Below are positions 19,699 through 31,192 of a stretch of 64,000 nt of DNA, in pieces. This DNA comes from Heracleum sosnowskyi (Eukaryota > Streptophyta > Magnoliopsida > Apiales > Apiaceae). The stretch lies in NCBI GenBank assembly GCA_030848705.1, contig JAUIZM010000016.1, positions 2,418,001 to 2,482,000 of the forward strand, read 5' to 3'. The notes under the pieces were generated by a model. The model had not been told where the DNA came from. It saw only the letters and a program-made list of their open reading frames with translations, and made no database searches. A program made the translations under genes and the position numbers. Every line of letters starts with the position of its first letter. The first letter of the stretch is position 1.

Positions 19699-20324
19699 TA
19701 GAGCTGGCAATTTGATACACGACACGTGAACACGGTACGAACACGACACGGATAATTAGTGTTTGGGTGCAAAAATTTGGTACACGAACACGAAAGTACA
19801 CGAACACGAAAAAACACGAATATAATTAGTGTCGGGTTTGGGTTTTCACAATATGTACACGACACGAAACGAAAGTACACGAATTAATGAAGTAAATAAA
19901 TAATTTTAAAATATCTATATTATTTATAGTATTGAATATTTAGAAAATATATAAGGAATTACATATGAACAATAAATAAAAGTTTCATGACTAATTAGCA
20001 GTAAGTTATATATTTATATATATAAGTTATATTTACAAATTTTTGTAAAATTGTATGTATTACATATTTAATACACATTTCATAAAAATTTACATAATTA
20101 AAATAGTTTTATAATATATAAATTTTAATTTAATTAAATTTATATTTTTATTTAATATACACGAATACGACACGTAAAGTACACGACACGTTTTGAATTG
20201 GATATGTGTTTCAAATTAAGTACACGAATCCAAAACGGGTCGGATATGGATTTTACATTAAGTACATGAAAACACGAAAGTACACGACACGAAAGTACAC
20301 GACACGGTCCAATTGCCAGGTCTA
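19699..20324. mobile_element. Non-autonomous hAT-like element (626 bp)
   Basis: Terminal inverted repeats TAGAGCTGGCAATT and AATTGCCAGGTCTA bound a segment. Both subterminal zones are filled with CACGACACG and GTACACGAACACGAA motifs in mirror orientation. The termini resemble plant hAT ends. No convincing 8-bp target-site duplication is seen and no transposase is encoded. Confidence 0.6.
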
Positions 20325-21157
20325 CTAATAGGTGAAATATAACATCATTGACATATATTTGGTGCTATTATAAAACTCTGAATTAGGGTACAAATTATAT
20401 TTTAATATAAAAATTATTTTTAATTTCAAAATATAGAAATTGATTTATGCATTTTAACACGAACTTGATTTTTTAAGGGAAGGTGCCTTTGTGGACACAT
20501 GTGTTCTAAAAGTCTTCGACGAGTCACCGAACTTATTAGCAAAAAATTAGTTTTTCTAAAAAACCGTCAAAATGATTAAAATCTGTCAAAACTCGACTTA
20601 ATTGATTAAAAAATAGTTAATATTTTAAAAAATAAAAATTGAAAAGGAATAAACTTGAGTAAAACAATAAGAAAAAAAATATTATTTTCGTACACTTAGT
20701 TTTTATTTTAGATTTATAAATCATAATTCTCTTAATTTTCCTCTCAAATTGATCCCTAACTTAAAAATTAAATCTTGAAAATTTTATTTATTCCAATCAT
20801 ACAATATTTTTAATTAATTTGCATAAACACATGATTGTATTATATGTATAATTAAAATAACAAAACAATTATATAAATAATATAATTTTATAAAAAATAA
20901 TACTAAATTGATTTTGATAAATAAACCAATCATCATTCCTATTAATTTCTCATTGTTTAATTAATATGTGGACCATTCGCGTTTTTTTACAACAAACGCA
21001 TCCCAGAAAAAGAAGAATAATTCCCATGTCCTTTTCCCTCCCACCAATTCATCATTTGGGGCATCCCAGATCTAATTAACCAAACGGATGTTAACAAGTT
21101 CAACCGGACTTGTTGGTCCATATATTTGGACTAAAAATAACCCAAACATAAACATAG
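20325..21157. other. Non-coding region, nothing recognised
   Basis: AT-rich sequence without a supported ORF, RNA gene or terminal repeats that I can identify. Confidence 0.5.
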
Positions 21158-21522
21158 TGCGTGTTTAAGGTATTACAAAAAAATTGATTTAGAGTTTAAA
21201 ATGAGTAAGTGTATAAGTTAGTGAAAATTTTGTTAAATTAAATTTAAAAAAATAATTTTTAAATACAATGATTTCAACACTTGTATTTTAAATTAAAAAA
21301 ATATTTAAAAACACAAATTTAAAAATATAAAAAATTTAAAAAAATAAAGAAATCAAAAAATAAATTGATAAGTTAAGTAAAATGTTGGTGATTTCTAACA
21401 TTCAACTTATCAATTTATAAGTTATAACTTATCAAATAAGCGTACATAAATATCTCTCGTAACCTCTTATCAACTTATAATGTATAAATTATAACTTATA
21501 AGAACAGCCAAACAGGTCCTAT
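21158..21522. repeat. MITE-like repeat with AACTTATAAGTT palindromes
   Basis: The segment runs from a GTGTTTAAGG-like start to AGAACAGCCAAACAGGTCCT. It holds several palindromic TTATAAGTTATAACTTATC blocks, a pattern shared by common eudicot MITEs whose ends read CTGTTTGGC. The left end is degraded, so no proper TIR pair or duplication can be shown. Confidence 0.4.
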
Positions 21523-23403
21523 AGTCTTTTTCCATATCTCTTTAATTCACCCCGGCCTCACATGATTTACTTCCATATCTCTTTTGTTTCTTCCGCCTTT
21601 ATTCATCGAAGATTCAAAGTACATTTTGTTTTGTTTTTCTCACGGGTCCCTTTCTAATAACATGGCTTCACTCCATCATAGTAGTTTCTTGTTTAGGGGT
21701 TGTTTACTTATTGAAAAAATTTCCAGTTTTCTTTTTCCAATTTTTTTGATTTTTTTTGAAATTTTCTGTTTTTCTATTTTTCTATTTTCTTAGAAAATAA
21801 ATAAAAACTTAGAAAATGTGTTCCAAACATACAAATAGAACATGATTAATTTTCTACTTTTGTGAGTTTATAAATTTTATACATATCCTTTTACATTAAC
21901 ATGTAATTGTATAAAATTTAAAAAATTCATGACCTTTATTCATCTATTTTGTTTAATTTATTATATTTCACATGTTGAAATAATAAAAAGTAATTGACTT
22001 TTATTACAAAAAACTAACTAACTAAACTTTTTTAATTTAGTAAAGATTACTATTTATAAAATATGAACGAAATGTAAATTAAATCATATGTAGTTTTATA
22101 TTAATAGGTTTAGTTAGGAATACCTAGTTCACCTTGTATGACTACACTTTTTTTTTATAATAAGTTTCAACTACAAATTTTGTAAATCACTCTAATGACA
22201 TATAATAATTTTTTCACTTTATTCATATTAAAATTTTCATACAACCACAAGTAGTTGATATCTTAAGCTAAAATATAAATTAAAAAGTATATTAATTAAA
22301 AGAATTCATAAAATATAGTAATTATATAGACAACATGATTTAACTACCTATAAATCAACATTTTTATTAAATAAATTACAACCTCAAATTTAATTCTAAT
22401 CATATTCGTAAGGTAAATTTAATAAATGAAGTTAGCACTTTATTTGTTTATAACATGAACAATTTCCCGAAATAATTTATTATTTCTTGTAATTTTGTCA
22501 TCCTTTATATTGGTATATTTGTTGTGTAGTAAAAGTGTATAATTTAAAATTTTGACTAACTTACGTGTTTACCCTCAAACCCTTCAAATAAAAAAAGGTA
22601 GTATTATATTTAAGTGTTAATTATCGACTAAAACTACATATTAATTGTTCGATTATTTTTGAATAAAAATATTATTACATTTCATTTTCTGTGAGATAGT
22701 AGCGGTATTTGTTTGGTTCGTAGGAGACGGATCTCTAGCTCACCTCGATTCGTTGTGTCCTCAGAGACGAAGGTACAACACACCTTTGAGCACCATACGG
22801 AAAGGGCGTATATGTTACCATACTGAAGGGGCTTATCTGTTTTAAGGATAGCGTGGTTTTCACGTGCCTTGAATCATTTTCGGTATTTTCTTATTATAAT
22901 CTTGATTTCAGGTATTTTCTTACTCTATACTTCCTACAAACTTAAAATAGATCCCATAATTCATATGAATTAGTTTAACTCATAAACTAATTTGTTTGAA
23001 TTTTGTTCACGGGAGTACAGTGGTTTTGTTTAATTTGCAACCGCCTTTATAGGATGTTTTAGTGTTGATTATTTAACTGTACATGTGTGTTCTCCATGGT
23101 CAGATAATTGTTGATTTGTTTATGTTCTCTACAAGACATGTCATGTGTATTTCTTTCTCTCCACCTTCGCATGATATCATGTGATATTTGGCTTGTTTGT
23201 TTTCTAATATCATAATTGGGCACCGATTGATTAATCGTAATTTCTACCTTTACACATATGTAGTGGATACTAGTAGTCAGACATATTCATGTTTGTCCTC
23301 TACTTCTAACCGCTCGTCTAAATTGTATATAAACTAGGCCTAATTTATTTTAAACAACAGCACGTGCATGTTTATATAATAATTATTTTTAAAGGTTTCA
23401 CAT
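21523..23403. other. Non-coding region without recognisable genes
   Basis: Mostly AT-rich. The short stretch 22700-22860 is richer in G+C and looks like a decayed gene or element fragment, but no frame stays open and I recognise nothing in it. Confidence 0.5.
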
Positions 23404-23585
23404 AGGGCTGTCAAAAAAATTCGAAAAATCCGATATTCGTCCGAAATATCTGTATTCGTATCCGAAATAAAACGGATTTTATCCGTATCTGAAATAAAGC
23501 GGATATTATCCGTATTCGAATTCGGTAGTTGCGTATACGAATATGGATATAGGCGCATCCGTATCCGGTAATATCCGAATCCAAA
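23404..23585. repeat. Half MITE with GGGCTGTCAAA end and TATCCG repeats
   Basis: A GGGCTGTCAAA-type terminus starts the block. About a dozen TATCCG/CGGATA words follow in alternating orientation and could fold extensively. No matching right terminus (TTTGACAGCCC) is present, so the element is truncated. Confidence 0.45.
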
Positions 23586-23882
23586 ATTAAATAAATATGA
23601 TAAATAAATAATATGCATTTCTAGGCGAAGGGTTCTAGATATCTACAGTCACAATCCTAAGTATTATGGCTACAGTCGCAGGGGATAAGATACGCATCGC
23701 ACTTTCTAACAAGCATTTGTTTACAAAATTGAATAGCTAAAGAGAAAGTGATTCAAGAAACTTACTTGTAATGGAGACGGGAGAGATAACAGAGACTGAG
23801 GCAAGAAATGATATTGATGTCACTGACGGCTGGATTCGTGGAAGATATCAGGAGCGTTTTTGAGAATGTCGTAAAGACATTT

Positions 23883-23896
23883 GGGGGGGGGGGGGG
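23883..23896 (+). repeat. Poly-G tract, about 14 bases
   Basis: An uninterrupted G run followed by AAA, unusual in this AT-rich setting. It could be the polypurine tract of a lost element, but no LTR starting TG follows immediately. Confidence 0.6.
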
Positions 23897-24162
23897 AAAT
23901 TAATATTTATACGCTGGTGAAGCAACGTTTGGAAACATTCCATATTCAACGGTGTGATTAAGTCATTTGAAATTCGACGGTTGAGATCTGGCGCATGTCT
24001 CAAGAAACGACAGTGGTCATGATTAATACAACACGTTCACCTAGGTGATGTGTCATGACGTGTTGAATGGATAAACGCAAGATCTGTCTAAGGGTTATCC
24101 CGAAGAGGAGTACAGGGTTAGGACTCCGATCGAAGTGGACATTCGATCAAAGCCCAAGGACA

Positions 24163-24581
24163 TGTTGGAAGCTCAAGTTTAATTGGGCCAAATAGTAATT
24201 GGGCCGAACAGGTTTGTTGGATAAGTCAGACCCATTACTTCGGTCCGGTCATCTACACATGACCATTGTAGAATGGATTGAGTCTTCCGATTTCCAAGGC
24301 GGGTGAAACGGACAACGCACGATGACGAATGGCTCCGAGGATTTCGGGCGAACGGTAACAACTGTGCTTATAAAAAGCTCATTTCAGGTTTCATATTCAG
24401 TTAATACTTAATTCAGAATACACACAAGCACTTGCACGTTCAACTTATACTCACCGGAACCTTTTAATTTATTCTCACACCGGAGGTGAATCGGGGGCCC
24501 GACCCCTCACATTCTTTTCACTTTGCAGGTGAACCCGAAGAGATATTCGGAGTCCGACCCATCAGAAATCTGGTTCCAACA
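24163..24581 (+). repeat. LTR-like fragment (419 bp) with TGTTGGAA/TTCCAACA ends
   Basis: The segment opens with TGTTGGAA, closes with its inverse TTCCAACA and has a central TTATAAAAAG box, all LTR features. The flanking pentamers (ggaca and ctttg) do not match and no primer site follows. It is therefore either a rearranged solo LTR or one LTR of a mostly deleted element. No coding sequence belongs to it. Confidence 0.5.
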
Positions 24582-24699
24582 CTTTGATTATCTTAAAGAA
24601 ATCCAAATTATATATTTATATTATTATATGTATATTATATATATGAGTCTTACTCCAATAAAAATCACTCTTAGGCTAGAAAATCTATATTATCTTAAA

Positions 24700-25650
24700 T
24701 CGCGTCGAAATATAGCACATATGATATGCAAATTGTTCGTTGGAAGATGGGAAAAAATACGGTGAAGTCGGATTTAAAAAAAAACTCACCGATTGACGAG
24801 GAAAATCAAATTAAAAATGGAGAGGATTAAGTGAGATTATGCATGGGAAGATGTATTTTAATTGTGTGTGTGCCTCTAGGGAGCCATTAGATAAGATTGA
24901 TATAATAAACTTAAATTAGTTTCTAGTTTGTATTTTAACTTTGGTTTCTATTTGGTGATCAAATAAAAACTAAAATTAAAATAGAAACTAGAAACTAATC
25001 TAAACCCTTAGAGCATCTCCAACGGTGTTGGCTAAAATCGTTGGCTAAAATCATATAAAATACTGATTATATAAAATTTGTTGAACCTGTAAGGTGTTGT
25101 GCTTCAATGGAGTTGGCTATACGAGTTGGCTATATTTTAAAAATAGAATGTTATTATTATTTTAAGTTGTTAAAAATAGAATATACTGTTTGAATATGGA
25201 AATAGATGACATGGCTTTTTACTACAGGTCTCTAGAGGTTGGACAAATTTAGCCAATATGCATAGGTTGGCTAAAATTTTAGATAACAGAAATGACCCAT
25301 TGGAGTGAAGAAAGTTTTACATATTCTCTATAATTATTATTTATGGTAAGTTTTATTCAATTTTAGCCAAGGGGTCTATATGGTTGGAGATGCTCTTAGA
25401 TTAATCTAATTTAATGGCCCTCTACTGCACACAGTTAAAATATATCATCACATGTGTATGTACAATTCCACCTAATTTCTTCGTTTTTAATTTGATTTTT
25501 CCCGTGAATCGGTGAATTTTTTTTGAAATTTGACTTCACTATATTTTTCTCCATCTTCCAACAATCAATATGCATACCATATGTGCTATATTACGGAGTA
25601 CTAAAATTTTAGTCATTTCTGTAAGAATAAATAGTGATTTCAGCATAAAT
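24700..25650. repeat. Large imperfect inverted repeat around a MITE
   Basis: Landmarks of the left arm (ATATAGCACATATGATATGC, TTGGAAGATGG, GGGAGCCATTAGATAAGATT) return as reverse complements on the right (25440-25600). An inner palindrome of GTTTCTAGTTT words lies at about 24910-24990. The whole looks like a foldback element into whose centre the MITE at 25011-25395 inserted. No protein is encoded. Confidence 0.6.
25011..25395. mobile_element. Tourist-like MITE (PIF/Harbinger type), 385 bp
   Basis: The terminal inverted repeats are GAGCATCTCCAAC and GTTGGAGATGCTC. Both sides are flanked by TTA (25008-25010 and 25396-25398), the target duplication expected of PIF/Harbinger elements. Subterminal TTGGCTAAAAT repeats occur in both orientations. 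No transposase is present, so it would move only with a helper. Confidence 0.85.
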
Positions 25651-26089
25651 CTAATGATTTATTTTTATATACGTATAAATTTAGTGATTTTACGGTACAA
25701 AATTTGTAATTTACGTATAGATCTGGAAAAAAAATCACTACATTTACGTAGAAATCACTATTTATTCTTACAGGAATCACCAATATTTTAGTGATTCTCG
25801 CAAGCATAAATAGTGATTTATCGTCGGAATATTTCAAATATGGTATGCAAACTGATTGTTGCCCGATGAAGAAAAATACAATGAAGTCAGATTTCAAAAA
25901 AAGATCACAAATTAACAGAAACAATATAATTACGAATGGAGGGGATTATGCGGGGTTGTGTGTGAGAGGGTGTATTTAATTGTGTGTGGTGCAGTTTCTA
26001 ATTGTTATTTTAAATTGATTTCTATTATATATATATAATAGAACTATATATATATATATATTTTAATTGAGTTGGACTATATATATATA
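25651..26089. repeat. Further palindromic repeats related to the foldback arms
   Basis: The block 25800-25985 is a direct, diverged repeat of the left arm around 24710-24850. Landmarks are TATGGTATGCAAA, GATGAAGAAAAATAC and TGGAGGGGATTATG. Inside, AATAAATAGTGATTT and AAATCACTATTTATT face each other. Overlapping open frames on both strands here are palindrome artefacts. AT dinucleotide runs close the region. Confidence 0.5.
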
Positions 26090-27295
26090 CTAGCGTAAAA
26101 GACCGTGCGAGACACGGGCTTGTTTATATACTGAACAAATAAATTCGCATCAATATATATACATATCAAAATAATTTTGTAAATATGGTAAATGATAGTA
26201 TTTTGAATTTATATATATATATTTTCTAATTGAATAAGATTTCATAAAATTTGGATAAATGTCTATAAGATAAAGATCAAATGATTTTTTTTAATCTTCA
26301 AAATATTAGTTTAGTTCTGAATTTCGTGAAGTGAATTTTATCAAATTTAAAAATTCAAGATAATTTAAATGGTTATTTTATCAGAGTTCTCCGTATATAA
26401 AATGAATGTATGTAAACTCATGTATTGTTAATAAAATAACAATACATTTGTAATATAATATTGGTCACAAATGTACGAATATACTTTAAATACGTCATAA
26501 AATTTCTTATTTTTAATTTCGTGTATAAGACGTATGTAAAGTAATATAATTTTAATGAAATAAAAGTATATTTATAAAATATAAAATTGGTCATTCAGGT
26601 AAGACTATAGAGTGAACACATTATAAAATTTCTTTATTTTATGTAAAAGTCAATCTTGAAGTTGTCTTACTCTTTCCTTCATATGTACATATTTGTACCC
26701 TTTTAAACTCAATTGTATATGTTTAGTCTAGTATTAATTATAAAATATCTAAGATCGTAGTTTAAAAATTACACAAATTGAAAATTTATATATATGTAAT
26801 TTAGAATCATTTTTTTTAACACAACCATAAAATTCTATCCCATGCGATTTTAATATTTGAATTATAAATTATCTTGTGTTTGATCTTATATGAATCATAA
26901 TATACCTAAATAATTTAACATATGTGTAGACTCAGTTGTATTTATGTGTATAATATATGTTCTAAACACTGGCGATTAACCGCTAGACGGTGACTAATCA
27001 ATCCGAATGTGTTAAAATCGGATCGGAAAACCAATTTTTATAGAAATCGATCTAGAAATCATATAATTTAGATTAACTGGGCACAAATTGGTTTAATCGG
27101 TCGAAAATTGGCTTACGAACCGATTAAAATGAAAAAAATATACCCATCCCCTTTTTCAACCAACCAAGACGACAAAGAAAACCCGATACTTAATTAGGTC
27201 TAAAAATATTTCAAACCGATTTTAATGGTTGCATATCAGTTTTATATATTTCAGCCGACCTAACCCAACCCTATTTAAATTAAAAATTTTGTTCG

Positions 27296-27353
<58 letters not shown>

Positions 27354-28328
27354 GTACATTATATAATACAGTATATCATATTATTTATAGGCGTGTACAT
27401 AACTAAAATTATTATGTTAATAAAAAAATATTAGCACTAAAATCGTAAGTTATACGTATTTTAGCTTTACTTGAATTTTTGAAATGAGGATATTGTGTAA
27501 TATTTATTTTTTATAAAAATTATCTAACACATTCAAACCAACCCAACCCGGTACAAACTTAAGGATGATAAGTACGGTTGGGCCATGAATTAATTTTTTG
27601 TGAGTTGGATTAAAAAATTTCAAACTTATTTAATTAGACTGGGTTGCAAAAATGCTTCCAACCCCCGACAACCTAACCCATCAACACCCCTAACTATGAT
27701 TCCCATTTTTTATAGTTCTAAAATATAAAAGTTAATTATGATATGTTACTTATTTTAGATAAAATTTTGATTATAGATTTACCAATACTTGAATAATTCG
27801 TATAAAGCTAATAAGTGACATAGTATTGTATAAAAATATAAATCGTATAACAATTAACATTTAATCAAAAAAATTAAGGGTGAAATAATAAAATTTGTAA
27901 AGAAGTACATAATTATATATTAAAACTACGAAAACTTAAAAAAAATGGAGCTATATAATAATATAAACTAACATTTTTTTATTAAAAAAATGAATAAGCA
28001 TGTTGTATAAATAATATAAAACAACATATTATTTACTCAAAAGTTGAAATAATAAAAGATAATATGATGAACGAATATACTTTATCTAATAATAATTTTA
28101 AAATAAACTCAAAACTCAATGTAGGACACTCGATTATGACATGAAACTGTTACGAGGAGGCCAACATTTCGATTCTCGATGTTTACACACAAATTTGACA
28201 TTTTCTATCTTCGGTAATAAATGGGTGACATGTTTGTAATTTTAAAAATACAAGGGTAAAGTTGTAATTTCATGAACACTTTTTGGGTTCTTTTTGCCTC
28301 TGATGATCTTTTAATATATAAAAGTAGA
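26090..28328 (-). mobile_element. Helitron E, non-autonomous (2239 bp)
   Basis: The 3' end on the plus strand reads A|CTAGCGTAAAAGACCGTGCG with a CCCGTG/CACGG-type hairpin. The 5' end is TCTACTTTTATATATTAAAAG on the minus strand, next to a target A (T at 28329 on the plus strand). The interior is AT-rich, contains an AT microsatellite at about 27298-27342, and has no Rep/helicase reading frame. It is a different family from Helitrons A-D but related to F. Confidence 0.75.
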
Positions 28329-28402
28329 TTTTTAAAAAAAATTGGTTATGTATGTAAAATTATACATTTAGATTGTCCTGCTCTTTTTTTCCATGTATAT
28401 AT

Positions 28403-29073
28403 TGATATGGATAGAAAAGTAATTATAGAAATATAATTGCTGATTCTTTGGAAAGGCCAAGTATTTAAGGCCCAAAACCCAGATTATTTATTAATTTCGT
28501 AATTAATAAATAAGGAAAATATACAGCTCATAAAAAGAGTCCAAAATATGGTAAATTCATCAAAGAAGGATCCGGAATCCCAATTAAAGGCAATTAATGA
28601 GTCATAGCCTTTATCAACAAGGAAACGAATTCTCCAACAAGAAATACAATGTTTATCCATTATCAATAAGGAGACTTATTCGCTAAGACTCCTAAACATA
28701 CCATAAATACAAGGCTCAAGACGCCTATATAAGGACCCTGATCCTACAACATTTAACTACGTTTTGGGCACAACTCCATACGTCACAACGCCTCGAAGGC
28801 GCAACAAGCCACGAAGGCACCCCTAGAACTACGTTTTAGACTTCATCCTCGAATAAGGACATACAAGTCACTACGTCCTTGGTGTGCCCCTGCCACCATA
28901 GCCCCGAGGGCAAAACCAAGAACTACGTTAATTTGGCTTGATTCTCAGTAATAATTGAGATACGTAGGCATCTTGTGAGGACCGATTTAGTCTCGAAACA
29001 CAAGTGCAGCCATTAAAGCTCGAAGCTCATTAAACCTTAACATTAAATTCACAAGCACGTTTTTTAATCCACA
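28403..29073 (+). repeat. Left LTR of the Tat element
   Basis: It begins TGATATGGATAG and ends AATCCACA. A TATATAAGG box lies near 28725, and a GAGATACGTAGGCATC motif typical of Tat LTRs near 28968. It is nearly identical to the right LTR; by eye I count only about half a dozen substitutions over 671 bases. The AT-only sequence on its left is compatible with a target-site duplication but not diagnostic. Confidence 0.75.
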
Positions 29074-29541
29074 ACATATATATATATTTTCGTATTTATA
29101 TAATTTGAAATTCAACTATCTATTTTAAGTCTATTATTCATTACACACATTATCTAACAGCCTAGTTTAGAAATGAAGTAAATTGAAACATATTTTATAT
29201 TATGATGTAGAATTATTTTTTAACTCAACTTTAAATTTATATATCTAAAAATTATATGATGCAATTATATCCACACGTAAGTGAAATATTTATCTTTCTT
29301 AAAATATTATCCTATTATTATCCAATAATCTAATATATACATAGAGACGAATTTTAACAAATTCATATTTTCCCAATTTGAATTTGGTTACATTTATGAA
29401 TAATTTAGAATTTCTTTCTTATAAGAAATATAAACCAACAATATATTTAATCAAAAAGTAAAGTAAAAAAGAGAAAATAGGATTATAAGGGAACCTGTAG
29501 CTTATCTAATAAGATTTTTAAAGTTAACTCAAAAATTGATG

Positions 29542-29595
29542 TAGCATAATGGTTATGATACTTTATTTGTAAGTGGAAGGTTTGTGTTCGAATCC
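29542..29595 (+). other. tRNA-like A and B box pair inside Helitron F
   Basis: TAGCATAATGG at 29542-29552 fits the pol III A-box consensus TRGYNNARNGG. GTTCGAATCC at 29586-29595 fits the B box, with tRNA-like spacing. There is no cloverleaf that I can complete, so this is a tRNA-derived or SINE-like relic rather than a tRNA gene. The second copy is at 38924-38977. Confidence 0.45.
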
Positions 29596-30063
29596 TGAAA
29601 GTAACAAAATTTCATATAATTTTTGCATAAACTATAGAGGGGTGGCATTTTTGTAATTATATGATAAATAAGGGTAAAACTGTAATTTCACAGTCATTTT
29701 ATTGACATATTTTGCCCTTGGTTGGCTTTTAATATATAGAAGAAGATATATATGTTGATATTCTTTTTATTTATTTATTACATGTATATGTGTATAGTTT
29801 CTTTTATATTTTTATATTTTATTTATTTTTGTTTTGTTTCATTGTTTTTGTGATTTTAATTTTAATTTTTTTATGTATAAAATGTATTTATATTATTTTT
29901 ACATTATATAATTCTTGTACATACTATATGTTTTGTATATTTATTATTTGTTTATATTTTCTTATTTTTAGTTTTAGTCATGTACGTGTTGTGTATATAT
30001 TATATTGTGTATTGTACATATTTTATACATAATTTTTTTTATCTTTTTTTTTTGGTTAGTTCC

Positions 30064-30279
30064 ATGGCCACGTTCACACAGACACTCGAGGGATCTAGGG
30101 TTTATACGCGAGCGGTTACCGCAACATTGAGCGGAGAGATTTGGTTCTTAAAACAAAACAAAAATAGAGCAACAAGCAAACATCCCTCCTACAATAATCT
30201 ACTAACGTGTTCTTCCACTGATACTCAAGATACTAATTTTGGGGATTTCACCTTAAGCTTGCAGGCTACTACAAATTAA
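30064..30279 (+). CDS. Unknown 71-codon ORF, copy 1
   Basis: The ORF starts at an ATG in a good context (gttccATGGCC) and encodes a Thr/Ser-rich peptide beginning MATFTQTLEG. It has no family I recognise and no membrane segment or signal peptide. The flank duplication preserves it at 39453-39668 with three replacements (Q to H, Q to E, N to S). It may be a gene relic or chance. Sequence 30280-30813 after it is moderately GC-rich and has no continuing frame. Confidence 0.25.
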   Translation: MATFTQTLEGSRVYTRAVTATLSGEIWFLKQNKNRATSKHPSYNNLLTCSSTDTQDTNFGDFTLSLQATTN

Positions 30280-31192
30280 ACGGAACCGAGTTGTCATCAG
30301 GTCATCAACGTGTATGGTAACACCTTTAACGTGTGAAAAAGTGGTTACCCTCAGCGCATGAACATACCAACAGTACAATGCGGAGCCCTCCTTTTGCGTT
30401 CTCCGGCTTTGGATTCTTGTGTTAAATTTGAAGAACAATAGCTTGTATAACTTTGCAGGCAGGTTACAGAAATGTTGTGTAAATCACCAGGGCAGTTGTC
30501 GAGCTACAGCTGCAATTTAAATCGAAGGGATGTTGTAGCAATTTGAAGGTAGTTGGCAAAGGGTCAAAACAACAGCTTGCATTTTTAACTGCCCTGAGTC
30601 TAGCATCAAGAGTCAAGACACCAGGCTTCCAAAAAGAACAAAAACATGATTCAGGAGCAGTGTTTCAGGTATAAAACATTGAGTTTGGAATGAGATGGAC
30701 TGAAAAAAAAACAGAAATGAATCACTGCCATGACAAAAAGTTGTCACTCCGGTGCAAAAATTCTGCTTCTCCAGAACCTGACATCAGTCAGCAGCTAGCA
30801 TCATTCAGCTTATTGTAATATCCCTGATTTTTCTTATAATTTTAATAGATTTTAATTTGCTAGAAATTAGAATTAGGAGTGGATTAAAATTTAAGATAAT
30901 TATATAATTTGACTTTAGAATAAAATCGGATTAACGGGTCATACTAATTTAATTTAGTTGGGCTTTAGTTTAATTGAATGATTTTGGTTGACCCAAGTTA
31001 ATTAAATGGACCAATACATAGCTAGATGCAAGCGTGTGAAAAAAAAAACCCTAGCCCTAGCAAACAGTCGTGTAAAAAAAAAGAACGGTAAGAGAGAAGA
31101 GAGACAGACGCTAAGAGAGAGAGAAAGAGAGAGAAGAAGGAGGGAGTCGTAACAAGTTCAAGAACATGGGGTACAGATTTTTTAATTAACAA

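Larger units (their letters stand above)
28329..29746 (-). mobile_element. Helitron F, split by the Tat retrotransposon
   Basis: The 5' terminus (TCTTCTTCTATATATTAAAAG on the minus strand, target base at 29747) resembles that of Helitron E. The bodies share TTATCTAATAA and GTAATTTCA landmarks. The 73 bases left of the LTR (28330-28402) match an internal stretch of E, so the LTR at 28403-29073 sits inside F. The F 3' end is not visible. The 5' part occurs a second time at 38454-39128. Confidence 0.6.
29074..31192 (+). repeat. Duplicated 3' flank placed between left LTR and gag
   Basis: This segment contains the 5' part of Helitron F, about 1 kb of unknown DNA with a 71-codon ORF, and the first 379 bases of a Tekay LTR (from 30814). 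It matches 38454-40581 with scattered substitutions and small indels. The match stops at TTAATTAACAA, where this copy enters gag codons and the other copy continues through the Tekay LTR. It is therefore a copy of host flank, not part of the original LTR. Confidence 0.75.

Noticed and set aside
22700..22870. Possible host exon with higher G+C
   Set aside because: No frame stays open, splice sites are not convincing and no domain is recognisable.
24163..24581. Clean solo LTR
   Set aside because: LTR-like ends are present, but flanking pentamers differ, so it is reported only as an LTR-like fragment.
25640..25979. Overlapping open frames on both strands with similar peptides
   Set aside because: Mirror-image products of palindromic repeats.
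28403..31192. A single 2.8 kb LTR for the Tat element
   Set aside because: The extra 2.1 kb contains a Helitron end and part of a Tekay LTR that continues intact only in the right copy. The LTR edge (AATCCACA) and the Helitron sequence on both its sides support a 671-bp LTR.
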